Assembly (NCBI GenBank): GCA_004325065.1
Contig: PITI01000205.1
Location: 1-16,896, forward strand
Length of the DNA: 16,896 nt
DNA from: Hamiltosporidium magnivora
Taxonomy: Eukaryota; Microsporidia; Dubosqiidae
Reading direction: 5' to 3'
Made by a program: the position numbers and the translations under genes. Shown here piece after piece: positions 8,831-16,896 of the stretch. How positions within the stretch are numbered: position 1 is the stretch's first letter; the number at the start of each line of letters is the position of its first letter. The notes beneath the pieces were generated by a model. That model was not told the origin of the DNA, searched no databases, and saw nothing but the letters and a program-made list of their open reading frames with translations.

Positions 8831-10440
8831 AGTGCGGCCTCTGTCAACATCTGGGATTTAAACTCTCAAGGTTCCACTTTTTTTAGTGGCAGATTATATT
8901 AGATTGGAAGGTTTAAGCGTTTTCTATGGCTTGTTTTTAAGATTTTTTGCTGGAATATTTCTAATTTTTAATATGTTTAATTTTTTCGGTCGAATAAAAC
9001 AAAAAATTTTCAAATTGCCTATTCACTTTGGGCATTGTGTATAATACCCAAATATTTAAATCACCCGTGTCATATATATGTTTATGCATCTCTGCTAGAT
9101 ATATGAAATGAATTTATGCATGTCGGTAGGTTCGAAGTTTATCTTCAACAGATTGTTTTGATATTGAATTAAATGGTTTCGAATTACCCTTTCCGTATTA
9201 TAATCCGACTAAAGATCTCTATCTTAGAATAAATTAGTGATTTTTAGGGTATTTATAATAGGTTTTGTAATTTTAGTATATCATTTCCATCACGTTAAAA
9301 AATTCTAAAAAATGCATTCATTTTGAAAAATACACTCATCGCCAAATACGTATAAAAATTTTGTCTTAGAATAAACCTATTTAAGAATTTTCTTGTAGCT
9401 GCACTTGATTTCTATGAATGCTGTGAAATTTTGTTTCTTTAGTAAAATTTAGAGTTATGCGGTACTATTAAAAAGTTTTACATCAGCTTTAATCTGGCAT
9501 ATACTATTGTTTATCATGTAAATTCCAAAATTTCTTTACAAAAAGACTGAATATCTCTTTTGTAGGCTCAACTATTTTTATTTCGAAAAAAGAAATGCAA
9601 ATTTTGTTCTAGTGCTGAAATCTAGTTCATAATTCTTTTTAATTTGCTTCATCTTTAGCTGATAATGTTCCACAAGGGTTATAAGTAGTAAATTCCTTTT
9701 GATGATCGCATTTTATAATTTTTGATTTTTCTTTCTAAGTAGTTTTAGAAATTCTTCATATTTCTGCTTTATAAGCAAATTACATAGAATTCCGTTTTCA
9801 ATTTCAGATTTTATAAATTTAAATATTCTATTCTATATTTTTATTCCGGAATCTCTTTGTTTACCATCATTTGTTTGATAGACTCTATTCACGTATGATG
9901 AAGTTTATGAAGGGTTTTCGCCTTAAATTGAGGCTCTTCTTTTGTATATTTTTTGTTTCTATCAAGAAATTAAAACGTGAAAAACCGCATTTTGGTTTCG
10001 TATCTCAATAAATTATTAGTATAACAGATCAAATCTTTGTAGCTGCAAACACTCTTTGAATTTCGGTTGTTTATACGTTTTTTTGATATTTACACACCCC
10101 ATCATAGAACTTAAAGAAATCAATCTGATCTGGTGGAAAACCGTGTATGTTAATTAACCAATGATTTCGCTTTTCATGGATTGTATAAAATATGTTTCTT
10201 GATTCAAAAGAATTAAAAATAATTTCAAATTCTCAAAAAGACAGTACTATATGCTTTCAAGTCAGAGCCCATTTTGGGATTCCATTGCTATCTTCTATTC
10301 GTAAAAAGCTTTTGATTACATGCTTTGCCTAAATGAAGAGTATTTGGTCATAGCGTGCCAGTTTTATTAATTTATTTTTTTGTTTTCCAGCTTATTGGAT
10401 ATTGTATAGATTGAATCTGGTTTCATTAAAACCAATTTTA
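8831..10440 (-). pseudogene. Scattered remnants of an unidentified minus-strand gene
   Basis: The minus strand gives a series of protein-like stretches in changing frames. The best is 53 codons open between stops at 10233-10235 and 10071-10073, containing FYTIHEKRNHWLINIHGF and PPDQIDFFKFYDGVCKYQ. In order come KQPKFKECLQLQRFDLLY (about 10020-10070), YTKEEPQFKAKTLHKLHH (about 9900-9960), EIENGILCNLLIKQKYEEFL (about 9740-9810) and VEPTKEIFSLFVKKFWN (about 9520-9570). Composition with tryptophan, proline and charged residues is unlike translated AT-rich spacer. No family is recognised, and it is not a third HAD copy. The limits are approximate; the part below about 9500 is weaker. Confidence 0.45.
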
Positions 10441-10691
10441 TTCATTTATATCGATATGAACTTAAAATTTTTAATAAAAACTGATATTTATGTAGATAAT
10501 AGAAATACTTTTAATAAAATTAATATATTTGGATTTTTAAATTGAAAATTATAGCGTTAAGATTTTCCCCATATAGATTATATCTCTTACAAATAGAAAA
10601 AGAAAAAAAAATACGTATGGTTCCATTGCTCTTCTGTATTTGAGTAAAATTGGTCTTAATCTGTATTTTTAATAAATCAAACATGCTGCAA

Positions 10692-10697
10692 TTTATT
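10692..10697 (-). promoter_or_regulatory. AATAAA polyadenylation signal of the HAD gene
   Basis: AATAAA on the minus strand, about 15 bases after the TAA at 10713-10715, matching the close spacing seen at the other genes. Confidence 0.5.
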
Positions 10698-10712
10698 TTT
10701 CTCTGTTGATAA

Positions 10713-12491
10713 TTATTCCAAGACACCTACCAATGATTCCCGTAAGACTTTAATTAATGATTCTTGAACTAAAAAGGCATTCCAACCTCTATTATTTGCC
10801 TCCACTATATTTTTAAGCATATTATCATAAAAATATATGTTTGAGGGCGATGTTCCTAAAAAATTTTCAACAAATTCGTAGGCTTGATATTTTGGCTTTA
10901 AAATTGTTGAGTCTATGTATGCGATCTCTCTATGAACCACATGGTCAAAGCAATCAACTAAATTCATTTGTTTTAAAATATACTCGGCATGATATTGTGT
11001 TGCATTGGTAAAAAATATTTTTTTAGCTTTCAAATCTTGTAGTTCTTGTTTAAATTCCTCTAAAAACGCTAGATGACTTTGAATTGAAAACAAAGATGAA
11101 TTTTTTTCTTTGCAAAAAAAATTTCCGACAAGCTCTTTACATTTGCTTTCATTGTACTCTTTCGTATTTTGAATAAATTGAATCATAAATGATTTCAATG
11201 GTTGGTCTGGAGCTGTATAGTCAAAGCCATATTCGTATTTATTAAAATGCGCTTGAAATAATTCCGTAGGAAACAGGGTATCATCGATATCGAATACTAA
11301 TACTTTTTCATTGTAAAACATGGATTTAATGGGATTTAAAGATAAACATACGTAGAAGGGACCAACACGTAAGGCACTAGAATATTCAGGATTCCAGATA
11401 AATTCCTTCAAAAAACAAGAAATGTTTTCAAATTCCAAAAATGGTTTTGTTGTCACATAAGACAATAATTTATTCAAGTGATCCTCTAAATATGTAAATA
11501 ATATTTTATAATAATTATTAAAAATCATTTTGTTTGCTTGCTCATCACGTTGTTTAAGAATCTGGCTATATGCGTTTAAAATATCTTCGTTAAAGTATTC
11601 TTTACAAATATTTTCATGGTAGCTTAATGCATAATAGTTTCGAAAAATGGAACTAAATAATTCGATCATATTTGAATAGAAAACGTGTGCGGCCGAACAG
11701 CTTTTTGCATGCTGTAATATAGAATTTTTAAATTCTGCAAACATCATATCTATGTGATTTTCACAGGGAGTATTTTGATCATATTTAATTGTATATTGAG
11801 TTATATCTTTAATATTGAATTCAGAATTAGTATTGCTAAACAATCTTTCGTAAATATTAGATGTGTCATAATTGGAATCAAGATTCAGTTCTTTCCGTTC
11901 TTTACATCCGCTTGTGAAAATGGTGTTAATGCTGCATGGTTTCAAAATTTCCTTTAAATCTTTCAAAACAATATCTTTTTCTTCTTCTTGGATTTCTAAA
12001 ATATCATTATCCGTTTGATCATCATATGTATAGTATTCAGAGATAAAAAAATACATGTATTTTGCGAATTCGCTTTGTGTATTAAAATTTGGGAAGTATT
12101 CCTTAAAAATGTTTTTAAATTTAGAAAACACAACGTAAATAATGCGCGTTCGGAAAACAAGTAACCACTTAAAAGATTGACGCTTTTTAAAATATGTTGT
12201 AAAGCATAGCATTTCAAGTTCGTTTGATGTCAAATTATTTTTCGTTAATTCCAAAGACTCAATATATTCTTTTAAAACTTCAAAATTAACTTGTTTTGAA
12301 ATTGGTGTTCTTACAATTAATTCTGTTTTTATTGTTCCAAACGTTTTGTGATTAAGAAAATGAATAAATAAAGCTGAAACATGGAATACAATCGGATTCG
12401 ATTTCATTTCAGTTATCATATTATAGTATGTCTGAATTTCAGAATTTTCTTTGGAAAACTTTACAAATATAATCCATAATAAAATTTGCAT
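10713..12491 (-). CDS. SDT1/PHM8-like HAD hydrolase with long unassigned N-terminal region, possibly secreted
   Basis: A 592-residue protein. Residues about 395-592 form a HAD phosphohydrolase domain. Motif I is VFDIDDTLFP (nucleophile D401, acid/base D403). Motif II is FFTNAT (T495, N496), the motif III lysine is K532 in LKPKYQAYEF, and motif IV is YFYDNMLKNI (D556, N557). About 90 residues between motifs I and II form a cap. FTNA, KP-x-x-AF-like and D-x-x-x-KNI-x-x-A-x-x-x-GW are typical of the SDT1/PHM8 pyrimidine 5'-nucleotidase group, so dephosphorylation of nucleotides or small phosphates is likely. The usual second acidic residue of motif IV is Asn here. Family members are mostly 220-320 residues; the first 395 residues match nothing I know. 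The N-terminus (QILLWIIFV, 2-10) is hydrophobic and conserved in the broken paralogue, suggesting a short signal peptide or anchor. The ATG at 12491 is supported by alignment with the paralogue. Confidence 0.85.
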   Translation of the reverse strand: MQILLWIIFVKFSKENSEIQTYYNMITEMKSNPIVFHVSALFIHFLNHKTFGTIKTELIVRTPISKQVNFEVLKEYIESLELTKNNLTSNELEMLCFTTYFKKRQSFKWLLVFRTRIIYVVFSKFKNIFKEYFPNFNTQSEFAKYMYFFISEYYTYDDQTDNDILEIQEEEKDIVLKDLKEILKPCSINTIFTSGCKERKELNLDSNYDTSNIYERLFSNTNSEFNIKDITQYTIKYDQNTPCENHIDMMFAEFKNSILQHAKSCSAAHVFYSNMIELFSSIFRNYYALSYHENICKEYFNEDILNAYSQILKQRDEQANKMIFNNYYKILFTYLEDHLNKLLSYVTTKPFLEFENISCFLKEFIWNPEYSSALRVGPFYVCLSLNPIKSMFYNEKVLVFDIDDTLFPTELFQAHFNKYEYGFDYTAPDQPLKSFMIQFIQNTKEYNESKCKELVGNFFCKEKNSSLFSIQSHLAFLEEFKQELQDLKAKKIFFTNATQYHAEYILKQMNLVDCFDHVVHREIAYIDSTILKPKYQAYEFVENFLGTSPSNIYFYDNMLKNIVEANNRGWNAFLVQESLIKVLRESLVGVLE

Positions 12492-12529
12492 TCATTTAAA
12501 ATTTTTGATGTTTTTATAGAAAAAAAAAT

Positions 12530-12565
12530 GATAAATTAAATACATATTTTACTCTTTATAGTAAT
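12530..12565 (-). promoter_or_regulatory. Conserved upstream block of the HAD gene (putative core promoter)
   Basis: Counterpart of 6892-6927, also beginning 39 bases before the ATG. On the coding strand it includes AGTAAAATATGTATTTAATT. It is the only upstream segment still alignable between the two HAD copies. Confidence 0.6.
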
Positions 12566-13496
12566 CCACTAATTTTCTCCTTTTAGAAATTCAAATTGGC
12601 TACCCAAAGCATGAATTTTTTAAATATTGATGCAAAGAATTGAAAGCGCAACTATAGTTGAATAGTTTGTTTAGATATTTTTTATTTTTGATAGTAAATT
12701 ATTGTAATTATACCTCTCACTGAATTTTAATACAATTTATATTTTTTTCTAATTATGATTTATCAAATTTTGTTTTAATTAACTTAATTGGGTAATCGAG
12801 TTGTGAAAAAAATCTAAATATTAGATTAAAATTTGAATCCAAACAAAAAATAAACAGTAAGAAACCATATCTTTATTTAAAGAGTGGGAGGTGTAAATGC
12901 AGTTTTTAATACCCCCGTTTCTTTTTTTTTCAATTAACAAGATAAAACACGGTAAAAATTTTCTACATGTATATTAATTTAGCAATGAAGAAAAAATTGT
13001 TTTTATTCTTTATTTGGTGGATAAAAACATCATAGAAGTTAGAGGCCAATGTCATAACCTATAGAAATTATATAGAAAAAGAACAAAAAAAATATTAAAA
13101 ATATAGAAATAAGATGTCTAATAAGAAAAATTGGAAACAAAATTTCTTTATTCCATGATCTTAAACACCCCGCTCTAAAAAAATTTTTGTTTCATTTCCC
13201 TGTGTATTTTTGATTTTTGAAATACTTCATTCGTTTAATCGAGTAATGTTGCGACGCCTCATCTCAAAATGTTTAATTGGTTCGAAAAATGTAAAACATA
13301 ACCAAAAGAGCTCATATTAAAATTATAACTATTCTAAGTTGTTCATAAATCTTACGTAACAAATAATAGTGAGTAAAAGTAGAATCTAAAACACTCGGAG
13401 ACGTTAATTAGTCCAAAAAATATTGGAAACAAATTAAGTAAAAATCTTTTCTAGATTGTAGTATGTGGAAAGAATAATCTAAATATATTTTTTTTG
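12566..13496. other. AT-rich spacer upstream of the HAD gene
   Basis: About 930 bases with no gene-like frame on either strand. A C-rich run (TACCCCC near 12911) and CACCCC near 13167 have no start codon and open frame after them. Nothing else recognised. Confidence 0.55.
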
Positions 13497-14214
13497 AAAA
13501 CATTACATTTTTTTCAAATAGTGGCAAGTGTTACATTTGTTTTCATGGCATTTACGCAGTTCTAGGTTTAAGAATAACTGCTTCCCAAAACCCCCATCGG
13601 TACCCCTAGATACCTAAATCTCGCAGAATTTCATCTAAAAGTAGTAGAAACCAATTATTAGACGAGTAAGTTGCCCGTAGTTCCTTAATATCCGTTCCAT
13701 AAAGTGTATCGTAAGCTGAAGCCCCCCCTGGGCTCCCTCTCCCAAAAAAATAAAACTACACAGAATCCCGATTTACTCTACTCTTTGTGAATCCAATAAA
13801 GTTATAGCTAAAATATATTTCAGAGACTTACATGGTGTACATCTTGACAGTGCAATGCTATACCAACAGGTATAACCTGCTACTTAACTCTCCTGACTTT
13901 ATGGAGTTTGGTTTTCTATATCCCAAGCACTATATCTTCTAACCCGAGTGAGTAGAGCTATCTCTATACTTTTACATGGTAATCGCCTTTAACTTCATCT
14001 GCGTGTCCGTGATCTAGTTACATAAAAAAATACAAATAAATTTGTAAAAGCAGTTTCGCCATTTCGTAGACCTCTCCTCCTATACAAATTTACATGAAAT
14101 AACCGAAAATCTAATGTGGTTTTATTCTCAACAAAAATTCAAACAATGGTTTCGTACATCAATATACATATTTATTACCAATCAAAAGAGTTTTATTAGG
14201 ATTATCCTTGCTTC
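13497..14214 (-). repeat. Dispersed repeat of about 720 bases, copy 2 (decayed coding sequence?)
   Basis: Same orientation as copy 1 at 3997-4714. A single minus frame carries most of the shared peptide signal: KSLKYILAITLLDSQRVE, a stop, then IGILCSF, YGTDIKELRATYSS (about 13680-13700) and LLLLDEILRDLGI, a TAG at 13606-13608, then GYRWGFWEAVILKPRT. The stop after RVE falls at the same place in copy 1, so the ancestor was probably already broken, or that is a true end. The most conserved nucleotide block is ACCAACAGGTATAACCTGCT at about 13862-13881. I see no TG/CA ends, primer-binding site or target duplication, so a long terminal repeat is not supported. Confidence 0.75.
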
Positions 14215-14572
14215 ACCAAGAAAAAACAATAGATCATATTTTTTTCTACGTTCTTAGTTTTTTAGTTTCAAAGAAAAGGTAATTTAAATCAATTTGGTAG
14301 GCCTTTTTTCAAATAATTTTTAGTTTATAACCAATTGTAAAAAACAATTGATTCTTTTTTTGCCATTACTCTGTGTAATTTAGTTTCATTCTAAATGATA
14401 ATTCATCAAACAATTTTGTTTGAAAAATATAGAAGTTTATCTTTGACATAATTAAAAGGCTTATATAAAAATTTGTATGAAATTTTAAGATAAATAAGTA
14501 ACTAATGTAAATTTTGTTAAAAAATTTGTTTTTCAGACAATGAAAACACTTCAAAAGAATAATTTTTTTTGA
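14215..14572. other. AT-rich spacer
   Basis: Between the repeat and the next coding trace. Very AT-rich with poly-T and poly-A runs. A 62-codon minus frame here is built almost entirely of F, I, L, N, K and Y and is best read as chance. Confidence 0.55.
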
Positions 14573-14833
14573 GACAGGGAACGAGATCGAATAAAAACAG
14601 ATTTTAAGATAAACCGACTGAATATAAAAGGCTTAGCGTAAGCTCTTAAGAATCGGGGGGAAATAAAACAAACGAAAGATATATTCTGGTTAAAAGATAA
14701 GCCATCTTTTTATCTGGGAATTACTCAGAGCGACTAAAAAATCAATTATGAAAGACCAAAAAATATATGGGACACAGACTAGTTGAGAATATCAAAGGCT
14801 AAGAGAAAAGATTGAGAAACTATAGCTCAGATA
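14573..14833 (+). pseudogene. Decayed coding fragment, unidentified
   Basis: One plus frame starting at 14573 reads DRERDRIKTDFKINRLNIKG, LA, a TAA, then ALKNRGEIKQTKDIFWLKDK, PSFYLGITQSD, a TAA, and KINYERPKNIWDTD before a TAG. A neighbouring frame then carries YQRLREKIEKL with further stops. The charged, tryptophan-containing composition in one frame across about 50 codons either side of simple stop substitutions is strong evidence for a dead gene. The T8 run just before 14573 may mark a further frameshift upstream. The family is not recognised; a retroelement or repeat-family protein is a guess. Segment length is about 85 codons. Confidence 0.6.
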
Positions 14834-15380
14834 TTGAAGTTTGAAATTATAATCGACATGTTCTTATTTAGCTTTGTTAGATGTAAAATAAAGGTCTTTT
14901 CAACGAGTTTTAACAGTCAGTAATTCATAAATAATCTATATTTTGAGTAAAAAATATTTTTTATCGCATTTCTAGAATTTAAATATTCCACCAGTTTAAC
15001 ATTTTTGTACAATAGTTAATGAATAAAAAAATATTTAAAAGTTATTTTTATATAAATCGATTGTTAAAAAACTTATCTTATGATCGAAACAGTGTTTCAC
15101 AAAAAAATGTTTGAAAAATGGTAAAATGGATTATCAAAATAGATATTTTAAATTGAAATGCTACACGTAATTTAGACACAATTTGAAAAATATACTTGAA
15201 TCGGATTATATATTTAAATTTTAAACGCTAAAACCATAATAGAAATCGAGCAAAAAAATATTCAAAGTATAATTATAAAAATAACAAACTGTTTTAGATT
15301 CTAGATAATGTAATTGCATCTGAATTCCAAAAAATATATTTATATCAATCAAAATATAAAAACACGACCTTAGAATATAT
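14834..15380. other. AT-rich spacer
   Basis: No coding, RNA or repeat signal that I can support, apart from general A/T richness. Confidence 0.55.
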
Positions 15381-15571
15381 AATTCATCATTTTTAGGAAT
15401 TTGAATTTCAAAACAATCTACAACAGTTCAATTAAAAATATAAAAAACCAAATTTAATAAAAATAATTCGTCATTTTAAAATATCAGAATTCAAAGCAAT
15501 ACACAACAATTCAATTAAAAATATAAAAAACCAAATTAAATAAAAATAATTCGTTATTTTAAAATATCAGA
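15381..15571. repeat. Tandem repeat, 83-84-base unit, two copies plus part of a third
   Basis: Units begin AATTCATCATTTT at 15381, AATTCGTCATTTT at 15465 and AATTCGTTATTTT at 15548. Each full unit contains TTCAATTAAAAATATAAAAA followed by ACCAAATT. The third copy is cut off after about 24 bases at ATATCAG. It ends about 100 bases before the eIF2-beta start and may overlap that gene's promoter. Looser relatives appear downstream of the gene near 16514 and 16586. Confidence 0.9.
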
Positions 15572-15657
15572 TTTTATACTGAAATTTTGTTTGATATATG
15601 GTTAGTTAAAATCATAAATAAATAAATTTTATTTTTAATAATTTTTACAAAAGCAAC

Positions 15658-15667
15658 ATCCCTTATA
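15658..15667 (+). promoter_or_regulatory. CCC-type start-proximal motif of eIF2-beta
   Basis: ATCCCTTATA with CCC at 15660-15662, 7 bases before the ATG. It resembles ACCCCTTATT before the TRA2-like gene and supports 15670 as the start. Confidence 0.6.
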
Positions 15668-15669
15668 AC

Positions 15670-16293
15670 ATGCAAAATGATTCAACAAGTTCTGAAAATG
15701 AGACTTTTCAACCTTTAGGGTTCGATTTGGGGGCACTTAAACAAAAAAGAAAAGAACAGATTGCCAAGCATAAACCGGTAATGGCGCAAAAGAAAGAAGT
15801 ATTGGACAGTGATTTACCAGATTGTTTGCAATACGAAGTATTATTAAAACGTGCTTTGGATCAGCTGCGAATGAAAGAAGAAGGGCAAGATGCAGCAAAG
15901 ATGAAATTATCATTGGATGTAAAACGAGAGCCTTCATCGAAAACTTCAATTAATATTGTAGAAATATCAAAAGCACTTCATAGAGATCAAGAACATGTAA
16001 TGCGGTTTATTTTTAATGAACTTTTTACAACTGGATCTGTAAATAAAGAAGGAAGACTTTTTTTAAAAGGCGTTTTTCTTAAATCTCAAGTTCAAGACAT
16101 TCTTAGAAGTTATGTAGAACATTTTGTTGTTTGTAAAAGCTGCGAAAATGTAGAAAATACAAATATAATAAAGCAAAATCAACTTTACTTTCTAAAATGT
16201 TCTAGGTGTGGTGCAATGAGATGTGTGGGTAATATTATTGAGGGAATGAGAAGTAAAGGGAAAGCCGTGCATTCAGTAAGAGGACTTATTTAA
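15670..16293 (+). CDS. Translation initiation factor eIF2, beta subunit
   Basis: A 207-residue intronless protein. eIF2-beta is part of the heterotrimer that brings initiator Met-tRNA with GTP to the small ribosomal subunit; the beta subunit binds eIF5 and eIF2B through N-terminal lysine-rich segments. Visible here are a short lysine-rich N-terminus (KQKRKEQIAKHKPVMAQKK, 24-42), the start of the conserved core DCLQYEVLLKRALDQLR (51-67), the helical-alpha/beta core to about residue 150, and a C-terminal zinc ribbon C155-x2-C158 ... C177-x2-C180 containing LYFLKCSRCGA. Yeast and human proteins are 285 and 333 residues; the shortening is all N-terminal and fits a microsporidian. The multiple polylysine blocks of larger eukaryotes are reduced to one basic region. 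The ATG is preceded by a CCC motif, and AATAAA overlaps the stop. Confidence 0.95.
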   Translation: MQNDSTSSENETFQPLGFDLGALKQKRKEQIAKHKPVMAQKKEVLDSDLPDCLQYEVLLKRALDQLRMKEEGQDAAKMKLSLDVKREPSSKTSINIVEISKALHRDQEHVMRFIFNELFTTGSVNKEGRLFLKGVFLKSQVQDILRSYVEHFVVCKSCENVENTNIIKQNQLYFLKCSRCGAMRCVGNIIEGMRSKGKAVHSVRGLI

Positions 16294-16297
16294 TAAA
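16292..16297 (+). promoter_or_regulatory. AATAAA overlapping the eIF2-beta stop codon
   Basis: The stop TAA (16291-16293) shares its last two bases with AATAAA, as in TAATAAA. Overlap of stop and polyadenylation signal is a known feature of compact microsporidian genes. Confidence 0.6.
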
Positions 16298-16755
16298 ATT
16301 TATACCAAAAATATATTAATTTACAACAAAAATATTATAAATTTACAAAATATATATTAGTAATTTAACAAATTTACTTTTATTAGAAATAATATAAATA
16401 TATGAAATTGTATTTACACAAATATATTGTTTGAAATGTTGTTACTAGCTGTTTTATTTAGAATTTTTTTTCATAATTTTCCAGATATTTAAATTTATTT
16501 TCAATTTCTTAGAATTCAACCATTGAAAATATAAAAAAAATAAGTTTGTCATTATCTTAAATTTCCACCATATTAAATTGTTGTAATTCAATCATTGAAC
16601 TATAAAAAATACTTCTTGGTTCCTTCAAATCTATTTTTTTCCAAAGATCTAAAATATTTCGTTATAAAATAAAATAAATTATAAAAGTAATATTAAATTA
16701 ATACAAGTAATTATTTTTATTTAATAAAATTCTGGGTTAAAATATTTTAACATTT
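16298..16755. other. AT-rich convergent spacer
   Basis: Lies between the 3' ends of eIF2-beta and the minus-strand gene at the edge. It contains two loose copies of an ATTCAACCATTGAAAATATA-like unit (about 16514 and 16586, 72 bases apart), distantly like the 84-base unit upstream of eIF2-beta. No gene seen. Confidence 0.5.
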
Positions 16756-16896
16756 TTATATGTTTTCTTCTACCTCTTTAACCACTATTGTTTCTTCTTC
16801 CAAATCCGACTCTTCATTTATGTTATTGGTCGGTTCCTCCAGAGTGGTTCCTCCTTGTGAGATAAGGGGTGTATTATTTTTTGGTTTTAAAATTTT
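16756..16896 (-). CDS. C-terminus of an unidentified protein, cut by the window edge
   Basis: An open minus frame runs from the last base of the window to a TAA at 16756-16758, giving 46 codons. It begins KILKPKNNTPLISQGGTTL and ends in an acidic tail (NEESDLEEETIVVKEVEENI). The composition (Gly, Pro, acidic run) is unlike translated spacer and the frame has no stop up to the edge, so a real gene converging on eIF2-beta is likely. The acidic tail alone does not identify it. No AATAAA was noted close behind its stop. Confidence 0.6.
   Translation of the reverse strand, partial: KILKPKNNTPLISQGGTTLEEPTNNINEESDLEEETIVVKEVEENI

Noticed and set aside
8874..8889. Hairpin CCACT-TTTTTT-AGTGG as a terminator or RNA element
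   Set aside because: A 5-base stem with a T loop is expected by chance, and in a eukaryotic context it has no clear role next to the uncertain ORF.
9175..9200. Possible tRNA T-arm motifs (GGTTCGAA / GGTTTCGAAT at several places, for example 9130, 9179 and 13280)
   Set aside because: No matching stem, anticodon arm or acceptor pairing could be drawn around any of them.
10520..10726. A 68-codon minus frame overlapping the end of the HAD gene
   Set aside because: It starts inside the HAD 3' end in another frame, consists mostly of I, N, F, K and Y, and runs through the AATAAA region. Expected by chance in AT-rich DNA.
3997..14214. The two direct 720-base repeats as long terminal repeats of one retrotransposon
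   Set aside because: No clear TG/CA ends, primer-binding site, polypurine tract or target duplication, and the interior holds minus-strand HAD genes rather than gag-pol. The copies are also strongly diverged from each other.
14366..14554. A 62-codon minus frame
   Set aside because: Its composition is that of translated AT-rich spacer, with no motif and no start-proximal signal.
16860..16870. ACCCCTTAT on the minus strand as a third CCC start signal
   Set aside because: No ATG follows at the right distance, and it lies inside an open frame that reads as the C-terminus of an edge-truncated protein.

Overview
The window looks like a very A+T-rich eukaryotic nuclear sequence, most probably from a microsporidian with an expanded, gene-poor genome. 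The grounds are: intronless genes, a compact 207-residue eIF2-beta, C-rich (CCC) motifs 7 to 10 bases before start codons, and AATAAA signals overlapping or lying within about 20 bases of stop codons. Most of the rest is long AT-rich spacer with decaying gene remnants. The lineage is an inference; I could not run any search, and base composition was judged by eye.

Three genes appear functional: a Transformer-2-like RRM splicing factor (1324-2622, minus), a 592-residue HAD-superfamily hydrolase with an SDT1/PHM8-like pyrimidine 5'-nucleotidase domain at its C-terminus (10713-12491, minus), and eIF2-beta (15670-16293, plus). A fourth, unidentified minus-strand gene enters from the right edge; only its last 46 codons (16756-16896) are visible.

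The most informative region is 3997-14214. A second copy of the HAD gene lies at 5040-6853 (minus). It is readable over its full length against the intact copy but is broken by about four frameshifts and five stop codons. A 36-base block upstream of both start codons is conserved at exactly the same distance. A separate repeat of about 720 bases, less AT-rich than its surroundings, occurs twice in the same orientation (3997-4714 and 13497-14214), outside the two HAD copies. It looks like a decayed minus-strand coding sequence or mobile element. Further broken coding traces lie at 224-414 and 14573-14833 (plus) and across 8432-10440 (minus).

Three tandem repeats sit in the spacers: a 68-base unit at the left edge (1-204), a degenerate 37-base unit upstream of the splicing-factor gene (about 2718-2960), and an 84-base unit upstream of eIF2-beta (15381-15571). 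No tRNA, rRNA, CRISPR array or complete transposase was found. The two housekeeping genes serve splicing and translation initiation. The HAD family, with a hydrophobic N-terminus, a long unassigned N-terminal region and gene birth and death, is the best candidate for a lineage-specific system.
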